In this document: piece after piece, positions 25,896 through 34,709 of the stretch | Layout of the letters: every line of letters starts with the position of its first letter | How positions within the stretch are numbered: position 1 is the stretch's first letter | Origin: an uncultured Bacteroides sp. | GTDB taxonomy: Bacteria > Bacteroidota > Bacteroidia > Bacteroidales > Bacteroidaceae | Reading direction: 5' to 3' | Length of the DNA stretch: 64,000 nucleotides | Assembly: GCA_958453305.1 (NCBI GenBank) | Contig: CAUDXH010000010.1 | Location: forward strand, 6,930 to 70,929 | Translations under genes and position numbers: made by a program | The notes under the pieces: model-generated | The model's database searches: none | What the model saw: only the letters and a program-made list of their open reading frames with translations | Told to the model about the DNA's origin: nothing

Positions 25896-25921
25896 TTGGG
25901 CTGACTTTGGAGCCAGCCTAA
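25896..25921 (+). terminator. Weak terminator after the Rha/KilA-N cassette
   Basis: GGCTG at 25899 pairs with CAGCC at 25914, extended by neighbouring bases, followed by an AT-rich stretch. It separates the cassette from the convergent gene at 25970. Confidence 0.4.
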
Positions 25922-25969
25922 TTATAATTTATACGCGAAAACATTAGCCAGATTATGTTAGCTCAATAT

Positions 25970-26551
25970 TTAATGGTAGTCAGCGTTAAAAGACGTACTA
26001 ATATCTTTATATTTAGAATATAATTTGATTTTATAGATATTATATGTTCCACGACCATTAAGTATAGACTTATCTACGCTTTTATTTGCGGATTTAAATA
26101 TAAAATAATAATTACCATAAGGGATTGTAGTTTTATATTTTCCCGTATTGTCAATCGTACAACTATATTTTACTTTATTTGATTTGAGAATATCAACCAA
26201 ACATATAGCTAATTCACCTTCTCTCCTAATTTGTTCTTCAGCGGAAATGTAAAAGTCATATTCTTTTAATTTGGCTATTGCTTGTTCTTGCCCAACAAGT
26301 TCTTTCCATTTGATGTATTGTAACAAAGATTCATACCCCATTTGTATAGAGTCATTTTTTAATTCAATATCTTGTTTGAAATATTTACATGGTATAATAT
26401 ATAATTTTGCACCAATATCGGCTTTCGTACCTGAACCATTGTCATAAGTTACAAGCCCATTTACAGATGAATAACTAATCTGTTTGTTCTGCGAATAGGA
26501 AGTAAAACACATAATAGTATAAAGCAAAAAGAATAATATATTTTTTTTCAT
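25970..26551 (-). CDS. Secreted hypothetical protein (possible lysogenic conversion gene)
   Basis: A 193-residue protein with a clear signal peptide (KKNILFFLLYTIMCFTSYSQ, cleavage after about residue 20). The C-terminal part (GKYKTTIPYGNYYFIFKSAN) resembles a small beta-sandwich with a YG-type loop. It lies on the minus strand within plus-strand tail genes and is clearly more AT-rich than its neighbours, typical of a moron gene expressed from the prophage. It overlaps the next gene by four bases. Confidence 0.6.
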   Translation of the reverse strand: MKKNILFFLLYTIMCFTSYSQNKQISYSSVNGLVTYDNGSGTKADIGAKLYIIPCKYFKQDIELKNDSIQMGYESLLQYIKWKELVGQEQAIAKLKEYDFYISAEEQIRREGELAICLVDILKSNKVKYSCTIDNTGKYKTTIPYGNYYFIFKSANKSVDKSILNGRGTYNIYKIKLYSKYKDISTSFNADYH

Positions 26552-26754
26552 TTCTTATGTAATTTATTTAATAAATATTTTATGTCATTCTTGAATCTTT
26601 TTATATTAAAACGATTTTCGGGAAAATCGACATAGAAGAAAAATAGCAATGTTGAAAATGGTAGTATGACTACATAAAATATAATCCAATGCCACCCAGT
26701 AACACTAAAGCAGATCAGAAGAATCACTACTATCCAAACTAAAACTCCTAACAT
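26548..26754 (-). CDS. Small two-helix membrane protein
   Basis: A 68-residue protein with two hydrophobic segments (LVWIVVILLICFSV and HWIIFYVVILPFSTLLFFFYV) and a basic C-terminal tail (KRFKNDIKYLLNKLHKK). It is first in the two-gene AT-rich insertion. Small membrane proteins in this position often alter superinfection, but there is no direct evidence here. Confidence 0.55.
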   Translation of the reverse strand: MLGVLVWIVVILLICFSVTGWHWIIFYVVILPFSTLLFFFYVDFPENRFNIKRFKNDIKYLLNKLHKK

Positions 26755-26894
26755 ATAATAACCTCTTTTATAATTAAATACAAAAGTATTAATAAATAAA
26801 ATTATGACAAATGATATTTTTTATGTTTTTCAACATACACGTGGAAGCAAGTTAGGGGTTGAGTATAATAATCTACTAAAAAATACTTTTATGG

Positions 26895-26935
26895 TATTAT
26901 TTTCTATGATTATATAGAAAATACAATTATATTTG
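26895..26935 (+). promoter_or_regulatory. Operator plus promoter for tail tip genes
   Basis: TATTATTTTCTA (26895-26906), an 8-base spacer and TAGAAAATA (26915-26923) repeat the palindrome found at 11179, and TATATTTG lies at 26928-26935. The -33 position is occupied by the palindrome instead of TTTG. Confidence 0.6.
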
Positions 26936-26965
26936 CGTTGAAATAAGATTAAAGTATAAGGCCAT

Positions 26966-27012
26966 AGAGCTTGTTGTGGAGACTAAATATCTCTGCGGCA
27001 AGCTCTTTTTTT
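26966..27012 (+). terminator. Hairpin with T7 in the leader, possible attenuator
   Basis: AGAGCTTG (26966) pairs with CAAGCTCT (26999-27006), with an inner GAGA/TCTC stem, followed by seven T. It lies between the promoter box at 26928 and the ATG at 27023, so it would stop transcription before the gene unless antiterminated. Confidence 0.65.
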
Positions 27013-27022
27013 ATATGTGTAT

Positions 27023-27535
27023 ATGAACGAACCGTATTCTATTTTGATGCAGAAAACTACCGAGAATGCTCCGGTCAAAGACAGCTTGGTGCATTTTGGA
27101 ATTGTGTGCACTGAATTTCCGTTCAAGCCGGGTGGGGAAACGAAAGATTTACCCAAACGGGATTGGCCGGATGAAGACGGTGAAGATACTTACATACCCG
27201 ATAAGCTGCTATTAAAGGCATACGACTTGGAAGCCGAGATGTGTTATAAGGGGGATTTGGGTACTGCATACGATAAAATTATGGCCTTTCAAAACTATCT
27301 CACGGGGGAGAATGGTGACGGTGCCACCTTGAAAATGTATAACTCGCACACGGGTATCGGGCGACAAGGACTTTACTTACTGGAGGTTGGAGATTTTGAA
27401 TTTAACAAGTCCAATATGGATGAAGTCTTGACCTTCCCGGTAAAATTTAGAGTAACTGATCCTCGAACTCAAATAATCCCCTCGTATAGTGTTGCGGAAC
27501 CGACAAAGATAGTTGCATTGGTTGAAAAAGTATAG
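27023..27535 (+). CDS. Tail tip-associated protein
   Basis: From ATG 27023 (MNEPYSILMQKTTENAPVKD; a GTG at 27017 is also possible) the protein is 170 residues, beta-rich, with GRQGLYLLEVGDFEFNKSNM. It sits between the tape measure region and the large tail hub gene, where distal tail proteins are found. The size is small for a Dit protein, so the role is only inferred. Confidence 0.5.
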   Translation: MNEPYSILMQKTTENAPVKDSLVHFGIVCTEFPFKPGGETKDLPKRDWPDEDGEDTYIPDKLLLKAYDLEAEMCYKGDLGTAYDKIMAFQNYLTGENGDGATLKMYNSHTGIGRQGLYLLEVGDFEFNKSNMDEVLTFPVKFRVTDPRTQIIPSYSVAEPTKIVALVEKV

Positions 27536-27539
27536 CTGT

Positions 27540-30410
27540 ATGGCATGGAAGGTTTATGATAAAACTGGCAATACGGTACGTTGTACGCTGAAAAGTTTGG
27601 AGTATAATGGTACATGGATGGGTGCATGTTTTGTGACAAGCACTCTGAAAAGTGCCGTGCCCATTCTTTTTGAGATAGGTGACTATGTTATGTACCGTGG
27701 CGAGAAGTTTGAGATAAACTATGATCCTACGGCATTAAAAAAGGCGGCAAGAAAAACTTCGGGAGAAGCGTTTGTTTATGATAACATAAAGTTTAACTGG
27801 CCGGGAGATGAATTGACGCGATGTGATTTTCTTGATTATGTGAAAAGTGATAATCAGATACACTTCACTTCTTTGCCAAAGTTCAGTTTCTTCGCTTCGT
27901 CTATACAAGATTTGGCAGACCGTGTTCAAGTAAATCTTGACCGTATATATACCGGAGCACAAAAATGGACGGTTGTCGTACACCCTGAATATGTGAGCAC
28001 TACCAATGTAAACATTGATGTGAACAATATAAAGGTATGGGGTGCATTGGAGTTGCTCAATTCAAAATTTGGTGCGAACTTTGTTATTCGTGGCCGAACA
28101 ATAACAATCGGTACTGCCGGTATTGCTGTGGGCAATATTTTCAAGTATGGACGTGGAAACGGTTTGTACGAAATTCAACGTACAGCCGATGCGGATCAAC
28201 AGATTATTACGCGATTGCGTGCATACGGTAGTACAAGAAATATGCCTAACCGGTATTATAATAAGCTCTCAAACAGTTCTCTTACCAATTATTTGCCGAA
28301 TAACATGGCCGTGGAAAATCTGATGTTACCTGATTTTCCTAAGACAACGCTTGATCCATATATTGACAGCAAGAATATTGCTGTGCTTGGCATTCGGGAA
28401 GGGAGTGTTTATTTTGACGGTACCGGTGATTTGGAAGAAATATGTCCTTCAATGGAAGGTATGACCGCCGAACAGTTGAAAGATGCAGGTATTTATGTAT
28501 CGTTGGATGCCGGGGATAATGGCAATCTTGACGAAGTGGCTGATGCCGAACAACTGACAGATGATGGTACAATGGATAGCCTGAAAGAAGGTGAAGATGT
28601 CCCACCTTTTACAATAACGCTAAAAGATGTTGGTTTCAATATAAACGATTACCTAACTTCTGAAACAGCCACCATTAGCATGAAAAACGGCATGTGTGGT
28701 GGCCGGGATTTTGAAATAACCAAATGTGAGAAGAAGGGCAATAAATATGTGCTGACTTGTAACCGTGTATATGATGAAAGTCTGAAATTATATTTCCCAT
28801 ACAAGGATTACAATATAAAGTCCGGTGACAAGTTTGTCCTGCTTTATATTGATATGCCGGACGTTTATATTCAGGCCGCTTCACAACGGTTGCTTGCTAC
28901 CGCAAAAAAATATCTTGCAAAGAATGACTATGTGCGCTATTCGTATGAACCGAAGGTGGATGATATTTTCATGGCACGCCAACATGATGAGGCTGTTGCA
29001 AGGGGGGAAGCAAGCATACATGATACTTTGAAAGAAGGGGACTTGATGCTATTCACTGATAGCGATCTTGGTATTGAAGGCAGCATCATTATTGATACCC
29101 TTATTATCAAAGAGGGAGAAAATATGATACCGAAGTACACTATGACACTTCGGGAGGAAAAGGCTGTTGGATCGCTTGAAAAAATCCAAAATCAGATAGA
29201 CTCTATTGCAGGTGGTGGGCAGGGAACCGGTGGCTTGAATACCCAACAGATACAGTCTATCATCCGTTCACTGGGCAATCAGCTTTTTCTTTCGCGCACC
29301 CACAATGATACGGCAGCTGGGCTTATCGGCTTCTTAGCCGGTGCTATCTTTGGTGCAAGCGGTTTTGCAGAGGGTTTGACCGGCTTTGGGGCGAAAATAG
29401 ACAGCATGGGACGTGGGTATATGGAAAGCCTCACGTTACGCAGGTTTTTAGAGGTGCCGGAATTGCGTTTTAACCGTGCTGAAATTGTGCTTGGTGACAA
29501 ATGGCGTTCTCCCGGTGCTGGAATTATAGAGAGTGTTGAGCCTGATTATGATGCTGATGGTAACTTGCTACGTTCCGGGACAATAAGTTTGAAATTACAA
29601 GACGGTGAAATAGGTGCTGTGGCTGTGGATGATATTTGCATGGGGTATTTCCATGACTATGAAACGCCGGGGAATAATGCGGTATCTGATATAGATGATA
29701 GCCGTGGCAACCGTATGTTTGCCGGTTTCTGTACAATCTATTTTCGTATTACAGAAATATTGGATGCCGGAACAAACAAAAGGTTTCGCTATGTGCTTCG
29801 TGGTGTTTCTGATCGTTGGCAATATTCTTTCCATCCGTGTGAGGCTTTGCATTTTGTCGCTTATGGCAACTTTACAAACAAGGAACGCCAGACTTCCGCT
29901 TATGAGACGAGGACATACCGCCGTTTCTTGGTAGGGGTAAATGACTGGGAGTTTACAAAGAGTATGGTTGCAATGCAGGATGGGGATTTGAGCAATCTCA
30001 ACATCTTCGGGTTGGATATGACCGGTTATTCCGCTTATCTGAATAACATTTATATGACCGGCACAATCGAACAGTTACAGATAGATGCACCAGTACGCAT
30101 TGAGATTGATACGCAAGGTGACAATTTTCTTGCTTATGGTGAATCAATGGAAATTACTTGCAAGGTCTTTAAAGGTTGGGAGGATATTACAGACACAGTT
30201 AGACAATGGGCTATCCGAAGGGATAGTGGAGATACCGCCGATGATGAAGCTTGGAATATCAAGCATAAAGATTTCAACGGTTCAATAACGATACATAACA
30301 CAAAGGAAATTAGTGATTTAGGAAATAATTCAGTAACAGTGGTAAGTACCTTGTTTACCATAACGGCAACAAATGATACTGCATCAGTAGAAGCAATTGT
30401 GACGATATGA
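27540..30410 (+). CDS. Large tail hub / tail-associated protein
   Basis: From ATG 27540 (MAWKVYDKTGNTVRC), five bases after the previous stop, 956 residues. The N-terminal 400 residues look like a gp27/Tal-type hub: strands in the first 120 residues, then IQDLADRVQVNLDRIYTGA and NIKVWGALELLNSKFGANFV. A Gly-rich joint (GGGQGTGG) lies near 557, a short hydrophobic Gly/Ala region follows, then a large strand-rich C-terminal domain. It should form the tail tip that contacts the cell envelope. Confidence 0.65.
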   Translation: MAWKVYDKTGNTVRCTLKSLEYNGTWMGACFVTSTLKSAVPILFEIGDYVMYRGEKFEINYDPTALKKAARKTSGEAFVYDNIKFNWPGDELTRCDFLDYVKSDNQIHFTSLPKFSFFASSIQDLADRVQVNLDRIYTGAQKWTVVVHPEYVSTTNVNIDVNNIKVWGALELLNSKFGANFVIRGRTITIGTAGIAVGNIFKYGRGNGLYEIQRTADADQQIITRLRAYGSTRNMPNRYYNKLSNSSLTNYLPNNMAVENLMLPDFPKTTLDPYIDSKNIAVLGIREGSVYFDGTGDLEEICPSMEGMTAEQLKDAGIYVSLDAGDNGNLDEVADAEQLTDDGTMDSLKEGEDVPPFTITLKDVGFNINDYLTSETATISMKNGMCGGRDFEITKCEKKGNKYVLTCNRVYDESLKLYFPYKDYNIKSGDKFVLLYIDMPDVYIQAASQRLLATAKKYLAKNDYVRYSYEPKVDDIFMARQHDEAVARGEASIHDTLKEGDLMLFTDSDLGIEGSIIIDTLIIKEGENMIPKYTMTLREEKAVGSLEKIQNQIDSIAGGGQGTGGLNTQQIQSIIRSLGNQLFLSRTHNDTAAGLIGFLAGAIFGASGFAEGLTGFGAKIDSMGRGYMESLTLRRFLEVPELRFNRAEIVLGDKWRSPGAGIIESVEPDYDADGNLLRSGTISLKLQDGEIGAVAVDDICMGYFHDYETPGNNAVSDIDDSRGNRMFAGFCTIYFRITEILDAGTNKRFRYVLRGVSDRWQYSFHPCEALHFVAYGNFTNKERQTSAYETRTYRRFLVGVNDWEFTKSMVAMQDGDLSNLNIFGLDMTGYSAYLNNIYMTGTIEQLQIDAPVRIEIDTQGDNFLAYGESMEITCKVFKGWEDITDTVRQWAIRRDSGDTADDEAWNIKHKDFNGSITIHNTKEISDLGNNSVTVVSTLFTITATNDTASVEAIVTI

Positions 30411-31612
30411 TAGAGAGTGAAAAGAAAAGAATCAGAAAAGAGTTTCAACCGCTTACGATTGCAGTAAGCTTGAAGATAATGACACCGAACAGTCCGGCCA
30501 ATCAGGTCTATAATCCGGTGGCAAATGAATATGATCCTGACCGTGGGGTTACTCCGCTGGTGATTTTACCGGAAGTCATAGCGAATGCCGCTGACGGTAG
30601 CTGGGATATGCCTTATGTTAATTCTTTGTTGGCAGAAATGAACTGGTTTGCTAATGGAGAGAATATTTCTGCAATCAGTTCATGGAATGGGAAGTACAGT
30701 ATAGATACGGTTGGAGATACACGCGGTGCCATTACCATAAGCAGAAATGTGGCTCCGGGTGAAAGTTTTGAGTTGTATTTTGAAGGTCTGATAGCTGATA
30801 CCCGGCTTGGGGTGAATATTCCCGTTAAGACTGACTCTATCATGTTGACAACGGTAGATAAGAGTGAAGATACCTACGGTTTGTCTATTGGGGATAGTCA
30901 GATAATCCAGTACAATCCATTTCTTGACAAGCTTTTGTTGTATGATTACAAGGTAGCCAACAATTTGATTTCCGCATCTACGGCCAATAGGAATGCAGCT
31001 TTGGATGAAAATTCATACGAGCGCACCATTCCACTTATGGTAACAAAGGGAGTGAATAAAATAACTACCGGATATACAATTGAACTTTATCAGGTGAACA
31101 GCATATCAAGTCAAACAATGCTGACTACCGCAAACCATGAAATAGTGGCTTTGTCCTTAACCAGCCTGATAATGGACTTGCGTTTGGTCGAGAAGGGGGA
31201 TTACTTGCTGTTGGTGAAGGTTGGTGGAAAGGAGGTTGCAAGACAGCAATTCTCCGTCAATCGTGTTTATCCAAAATTTACGTGCATACCGGCAAGTCAG
31301 GCTTCCATCAATCCTGATGAAATCCTGCATAGGAATATAGCTATGGTACAGTGGAATGGAGAAATTGTGCCGATACCGGCACCGATTATCCGCATGGTAT
31401 GGTTTACGGACAGTGCAAATAAGACCGGGGTACAATGGCAGGAGGGGGAAAAAACTGTGATAATGTTGGATGGAACCGGTATTGGTGAAACTTATCTTGA
31501 CGATTGGTTGGACGTGTACATTAAGGCCGAGCAAAAAAAGGCTTTCTCTGTATTGACTGATGGGACAAATGAATATACGGACAGTAACGGGAACATATAT
31601 ATAAATAATTGA
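30407..31612 (+). CDS. Baseplate/tail structural protein
   Basis: A 401-residue, largely beta-strand protein overlapping the hub gene stop by four bases. Segments such as GAITISRNVAPGESFELYFE read as beta-sandwich domains. No enzyme motif. Position and composition suggest a tail tip or fibre component. Confidence 0.55.
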   Translation: MIESEKKRIRKEFQPLTIAVSLKIMTPNSPANQVYNPVANEYDPDRGVTPLVILPEVIANAADGSWDMPYVNSLLAEMNWFANGENISAISSWNGKYSIDTVGDTRGAITISRNVAPGESFELYFEGLIADTRLGVNIPVKTDSIMLTTVDKSEDTYGLSIGDSQIIQYNPFLDKLLLYDYKVANNLISASTANRNAALDENSYERTIPLMVTKGVNKITTGYTIELYQVNSISSQTMLTTANHEIVALSLTSLIMDLRLVEKGDYLLLVKVGGKEVARQQFSVNRVYPKFTCIPASQASINPDEILHRNIAMVQWNGEIVPIPAPIIRMVWFTDSANKTGVQWQEGEKTVIMLDGTGIGETYLDDWLDVYIKAEQKKAFSVLTDGTNEYTDSNGNIYINN

Positions 31613-31613
31613 T

Positions 31614-31847
31614 ATGAGGTATGTTGTAGCAAATAAGGAAAAGGCTTTGGATGCCGGGGTTCTGTTGTTGGGGCACTTGGTAAAGGGAGAATCCATCATC
31701 TTGAATGAAAAGGAGGTAATGTGCCTGCCTTCTCTTGATGGAGAACTGGAAGATAGAATACTGTTGTTGGACGGTATCGTTTATACTAATACAAGCATGA
31801 ATCAAATTATATCAGAAGGAGGTTGGGAATATGGCAGAAAATTATAG
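31614..31847 (+). CDS. Hypothetical small protein (77 aa)
   Basis: A 77-residue protein (MRYVVANKEKALDAGVLLLG) one base after the previous stop and overlapping the next gene. It may be a small tail accessory or chaperone. No family recognised. Confidence 0.55.
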   Translation: MRYVVANKEKALDAGVLLLGHLVKGESIILNEKEVMCLPSLDGELEDRILLLDGIVYTNTSMNQIISEGGWEYGRKL

Positions 31848-32853
31848 TGCCCAAAATAGCATCACGATTAAACGTCTTCGTTCCAATGACAGCCTGATGC
31901 TGACTTTTGAAAATAATGGCATTCCATTGTTTCAGGCCGTAGATGAAGAAAGTGGGGCTGTCTCTCCTGATTGGAGTATAGCTGCGAATCAGCCGGTACG
32001 GACACCCAAAGTAACTTCGGCACGTGGGTTGGCGGTCAGTTTGTCTGGTCATAGTTGGGCTTACAATGGAGTGGCTTTAAATTTTAACGGTGCGGAAAGT
32101 GGAGGTTGGAAAAAAGACAGTACGGGCAAATTCTCTTTGAATACCAGTACCGGTGCCATTAAAATTGTCGGAAACTTGGCAAGCAAAACGAATATTGCAG
32201 GAGATACATTGACTTATTCATGTGTCGCTTCTACGGCAGGTGTTGAGTATAATTTGACCGGGGAACTGCCTATTGCCATTCAGAATATGGGAGCCAGCTC
32301 TTACTATCTTGCTATTCTTGCAAGTACCGAACAGTTAACAAGCAAAGTAACAAGTTGTACTCTGACTACCAAGCTGTATGCCGGTGCCAATGCCATTACC
32401 GATTACTATATAAAATGGTATAAGGACACGGCGGCTTGGACTGATAAGAACGGACAGAAAAGTGTAACTGTTACCCGTGGTGATGTGGACGGTACCCAGT
32501 TATTCATAGCAGAAGTTTATCAGTCTTCAAGTGCTTCACAACCGATAGCACGTGCCGGGGTACGTATCATTGATACGGCAGATGAATTTCAAATTGTATG
32601 TTATATAACTTCTTCCAACAAAGAGGTTGATACCGGACAACCCGTTACAGTAAGTGCCAAGATTGTAAATATGACTACGGGGTCAACTTATACTCCTACT
32701 TCCGCATCGTGGACTATGGATGTGATGGATAAGGAAAACTGGAAGAGTTTGAAACATTCTACAACAAATTCTATATCTGTAACAACAACGGAAACTGACA
32801 GAAACGGGACTCAATATGATGTTGATGTTTTGGCAGAATGTCATTTTAATTAA
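31831..32853 (+). CDS. Tail protein with Ig-like repeats
   Basis: A 340-residue protein made of beta-strand segments with Ig-like character, for example VDTGQPVTVSAKIVNMTTG and DYYIKWYKDTAAWTDKNGQK. Such domains decorate tail fibres and tips and can bind surface sugars. It directly precedes the DGR target and may be its partner in the receptor-binding complex. Confidence 0.55.
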   Translation: MAENYSAQNSITIKRLRSNDSLMLTFENNGIPLFQAVDEESGAVSPDWSIAANQPVRTPKVTSARGLAVSLSGHSWAYNGVALNFNGAESGGWKKDSTGKFSLNTSTGAIKIVGNLASKTNIAGDTLTYSCVASTAGVEYNLTGELPIAIQNMGASSYYLAILASTEQLTSKVTSCTLTTKLYAGANAITDYYIKWYKDTAAWTDKNGQKSVTVTRGDVDGTQLFIAEVYQSSSASQPIARAGVRIIDTADEFQIVCYITSSNKEVDTGQPVTVSAKIVNMTTGSTYTPTSASWTMDVMDKENWKSLKHSTTNSISVTTTETDRNGTQYDVDVLAECHFN

Positions 32854-32873
32854 CATAAAAACAAAATAATATT

Positions 32874-34193
32874 ATGGCAACTAAAGGATTAGGAAATGAA
32901 ACATTGGTGACCTCCATTCTGCGTTCCAATACAGTATTGGTGGAAGTTGGTGGTAGTGTCAGACGCATTACCGTGGAAAACTTCATGAATGCTATTAATA
33001 ATGGTGACGAACAAATGTTGAGGCAGGTGGCTTGGGGGATTCCAATCAAACAATCAACCCAAAGTAGCACGAACTATGGTGTGATAGGTAATACAGCCGC
33101 ATGGACAGAATACAAGTTGTATTGTGGCCGTTATCTCGTAACGAATGATGGAAGGGCTGCTAAAATGTCCCCTACCAATAGTGCGGTGTTTGCTGATGGT
33201 ACTGCGGTGGATGAAACCAAAGGGCATGTGATGTGGATAGGGCCACGTTTGTATTATCGTGTACAGACTGACAGTGTAAGTGGTGTACCAGTCTTATGGC
33301 TCTCGATGCTACCTATTGGCGGTGAGTTTATTGGTGGGGCAAATGGTGGAATGTATAACTGTATCGGTGCATACAAAGGCTCCATGTCAGGTAGCGCACT
33401 TGTTTCACGTTCAGGAGTTGCACCGGCAGGCAGCAAGACAATCAACGCATTTTGGAATGCTGCACAAGTGAACGGTAAGGAATGGGGACTGACCGATTAC
33501 GATCAGAGAAAGCTTATTATGATGTTGGGGCTGTCCCAGTACGGAGATACCAATATTCAAGCCAAACTTGGTTATGGTGTGGGTGGTAGCTCCAGTAAAG
33601 ACTTGTGGGCTGCTGCGGCAGCATTGCAAACTGGCGCAACAAAGAGTCTCGGTGACAATTGGGGCAAAATAGCTATTTCTGTGGTGAATGGAAGTAATAC
33701 TGGAGTGGATTGTTCACGGGTGAACATGATGGGTATAGAAGATCCTTATGGGTGGCAGTGGGAATTTCTGCAAGGAGTATTTTGCGGTAGTTCCAACAAT
33801 AGTGCTCAAAGTGGAACGGAAATTTTCATTTACAAAGGAAACCGTTTACCGACTACTGCTGAATTAGCTGCGCATCCAAATGGTGAATACAGACAAGCTA
33901 CCCGTCAGACAGCTTCCGGTCAAGTGCAGGAAATAATTCTTGGGGAGCATTTTGATATTTTCCCGAAAAAGATTGGTGGAAACAGCACTTCTTATTGGGC
34001 TGATTATTCATGGGCAAACACTACTGGGCAGCTGGTTCTTTGGGGCGGTGGTGCGAATAACGGTGCGACTTGCGGCCTCGCTTCTGCGGGCTCGTCTTCC
34101 GGTTGGTCGTCCTCGTCTGCGGTTGTCGGCTCTCGCCTTGCGTATTTTGGGAATTTAACATTTGTTAGCGGTGCATCTTTGATGGCTGCATAA
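32874..34193 (+). CDS. DGR target 1: tail receptor-binding protein with variable C-terminus
   Basis: A 439-residue protein. The C-terminal third resembles the C-type-lectin/formylglycine-enzyme-like fold used by DGR targets (YDQRKLIMMLGLSQYGDTN, MGIEDPYGWQWEFLQGVFCG, then VLWGGGANNGATCGLA). Residues 386-422 are coded by the variable repeat VR1 (34031-34141), in which 18 template adenines plus two end positions differ from the template at 34318 and no other base differs. The gene ends 52 bases after VR1. The likely role is ligand binding at the tail tip with tunable specificity. Confidence 0.9.
   Translation: MATKGLGNETLVTSILRSNTVLVEVGGSVRRITVENFMNAINNGDEQMLRQVAWGIPIKQSTQSSTNYGVIGNTAAWTEYKLYCGRYLVTNDGRAAKMSPTNSAVFADGTAVDETKGHVMWIGPRLYYRVQTDSVSGVPVLWLSMLPIGGEFIGGANGGMYNCIGAYKGSMSGSALVSRSGVAPAGSKTINAFWNAAQVNGKEWGLTDYDQRKLIMMLGLSQYGDTNIQAKLGYGVGGSSSKDLWAAAAALQTGATKSLGDNWGKIAISVVNGSNTGVDCSRVNMMGIEDPYGWQWEFLQGVFCGSSNNSAQSGTEIFIYKGNRLPTTAELAAHPNGEYRQATRQTASGQVQEIILGEHFDIFPKKIGGNSTSYWADYSWANTTGQLVLWGGGANNGATCGLASAGSSSGWSSSSAVVGSRLAYFGNLTFVSGASLMAA
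34031..34141 (+). repeat. DGR variable repeat VR1
   Basis: 111 bases matching the template repeat at 34318-34428 without gaps. All 20 differences fall on template A positions (18 in the body, and TTGC against ATAC at the 3' end). The body changes convert AAT/AAC codons into Ser, Gly, Val and others. Confidence 0.97.
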
Positions 34194-34317
34194 TAGATTT
34201 TGAAATATTAGTTCTTTGAATTTCAATTAATTAAAACCCGTCCACCTTCTCGTTTTACGGCAACGGATAACGGGACGAAAGCCGAAAGGCGTGGACGGTT
34301 GGCAGAGGGGAACAAGA
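34194..34317 (+). other. DGR leader upstream of the template repeat
   Basis: No gene. It contains a long hairpin in which CGTCCAC near 34240 pairs with GTGGACG near 34291, directly before the template repeat. Structured RNA flanking the template is usual in DGRs. Confidence 0.5.
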
Positions 34318-34428
34318 GCTGGTTCTTTGGGGCGGTAATGCGAATAACGGTGCGAATTGCGGCCTCGCTTATGCGAACTCGAATAACGATTGGTCGAACT
34401 CGAATGCGAATATCGGCTCTCGCCATAC
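34318..34428 (+). repeat. DGR template repeat TR
   Basis: 111 bases, non-coding here, between target gene and reverse transcriptase. It is rich in AAC/AAT triplets, as templates for adenine-specific mutagenesis are. It matches VR1 (34031-34141) and VR2 (49711-49821, minus strand) end to end. The last four bases are ATAC where both VRs have TTGC, the expected IMH*/IMH distinction. Confidence 0.97.
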
Positions 34429-34709
34429 TTATTTATCGTAGAGTAATCTGCGAGTTCTCCGAGCCATGACCTTGCAGGATTTATATCGTTGCAACGTAGT
34501 AATCAATTGGTTACGATGTCAGAAAATCAAGAATGCGGAAAGGTTGCCCAATTTGCGAAAGGCAACAAGCGGTGTTAGTAGGTTGGTTCTCGAAAGCTCC
34601 GGGCGAATTATTCAAGCAAGTAAAAACAGCTTGCAGTTATCGGAATAATTAAAATAGTCTGAACAAGACAAAATTGGAAGTATGGTGTAAATTTTAAAAC
34701 AAAGCAGCA
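34429..34709 (+). other. Spacer between template repeat and reverse transcriptase
   Basis: About 280 bases. It contains an open frame of 60 codons (34466-34648) without likeness to Avd or any family, so I regard it as the spacer part of the DGR RNA. No accessory Avd gene is seen. Confidence 0.5.

Noticed and set aside
34466..34648. 60-codon frame between template repeat and reverse transcriptase, considered as the accessory Avd gene
   Set aside because: Too short and without the four-helix character of Avd (about 120 residues); more likely DGR spacer RNA.
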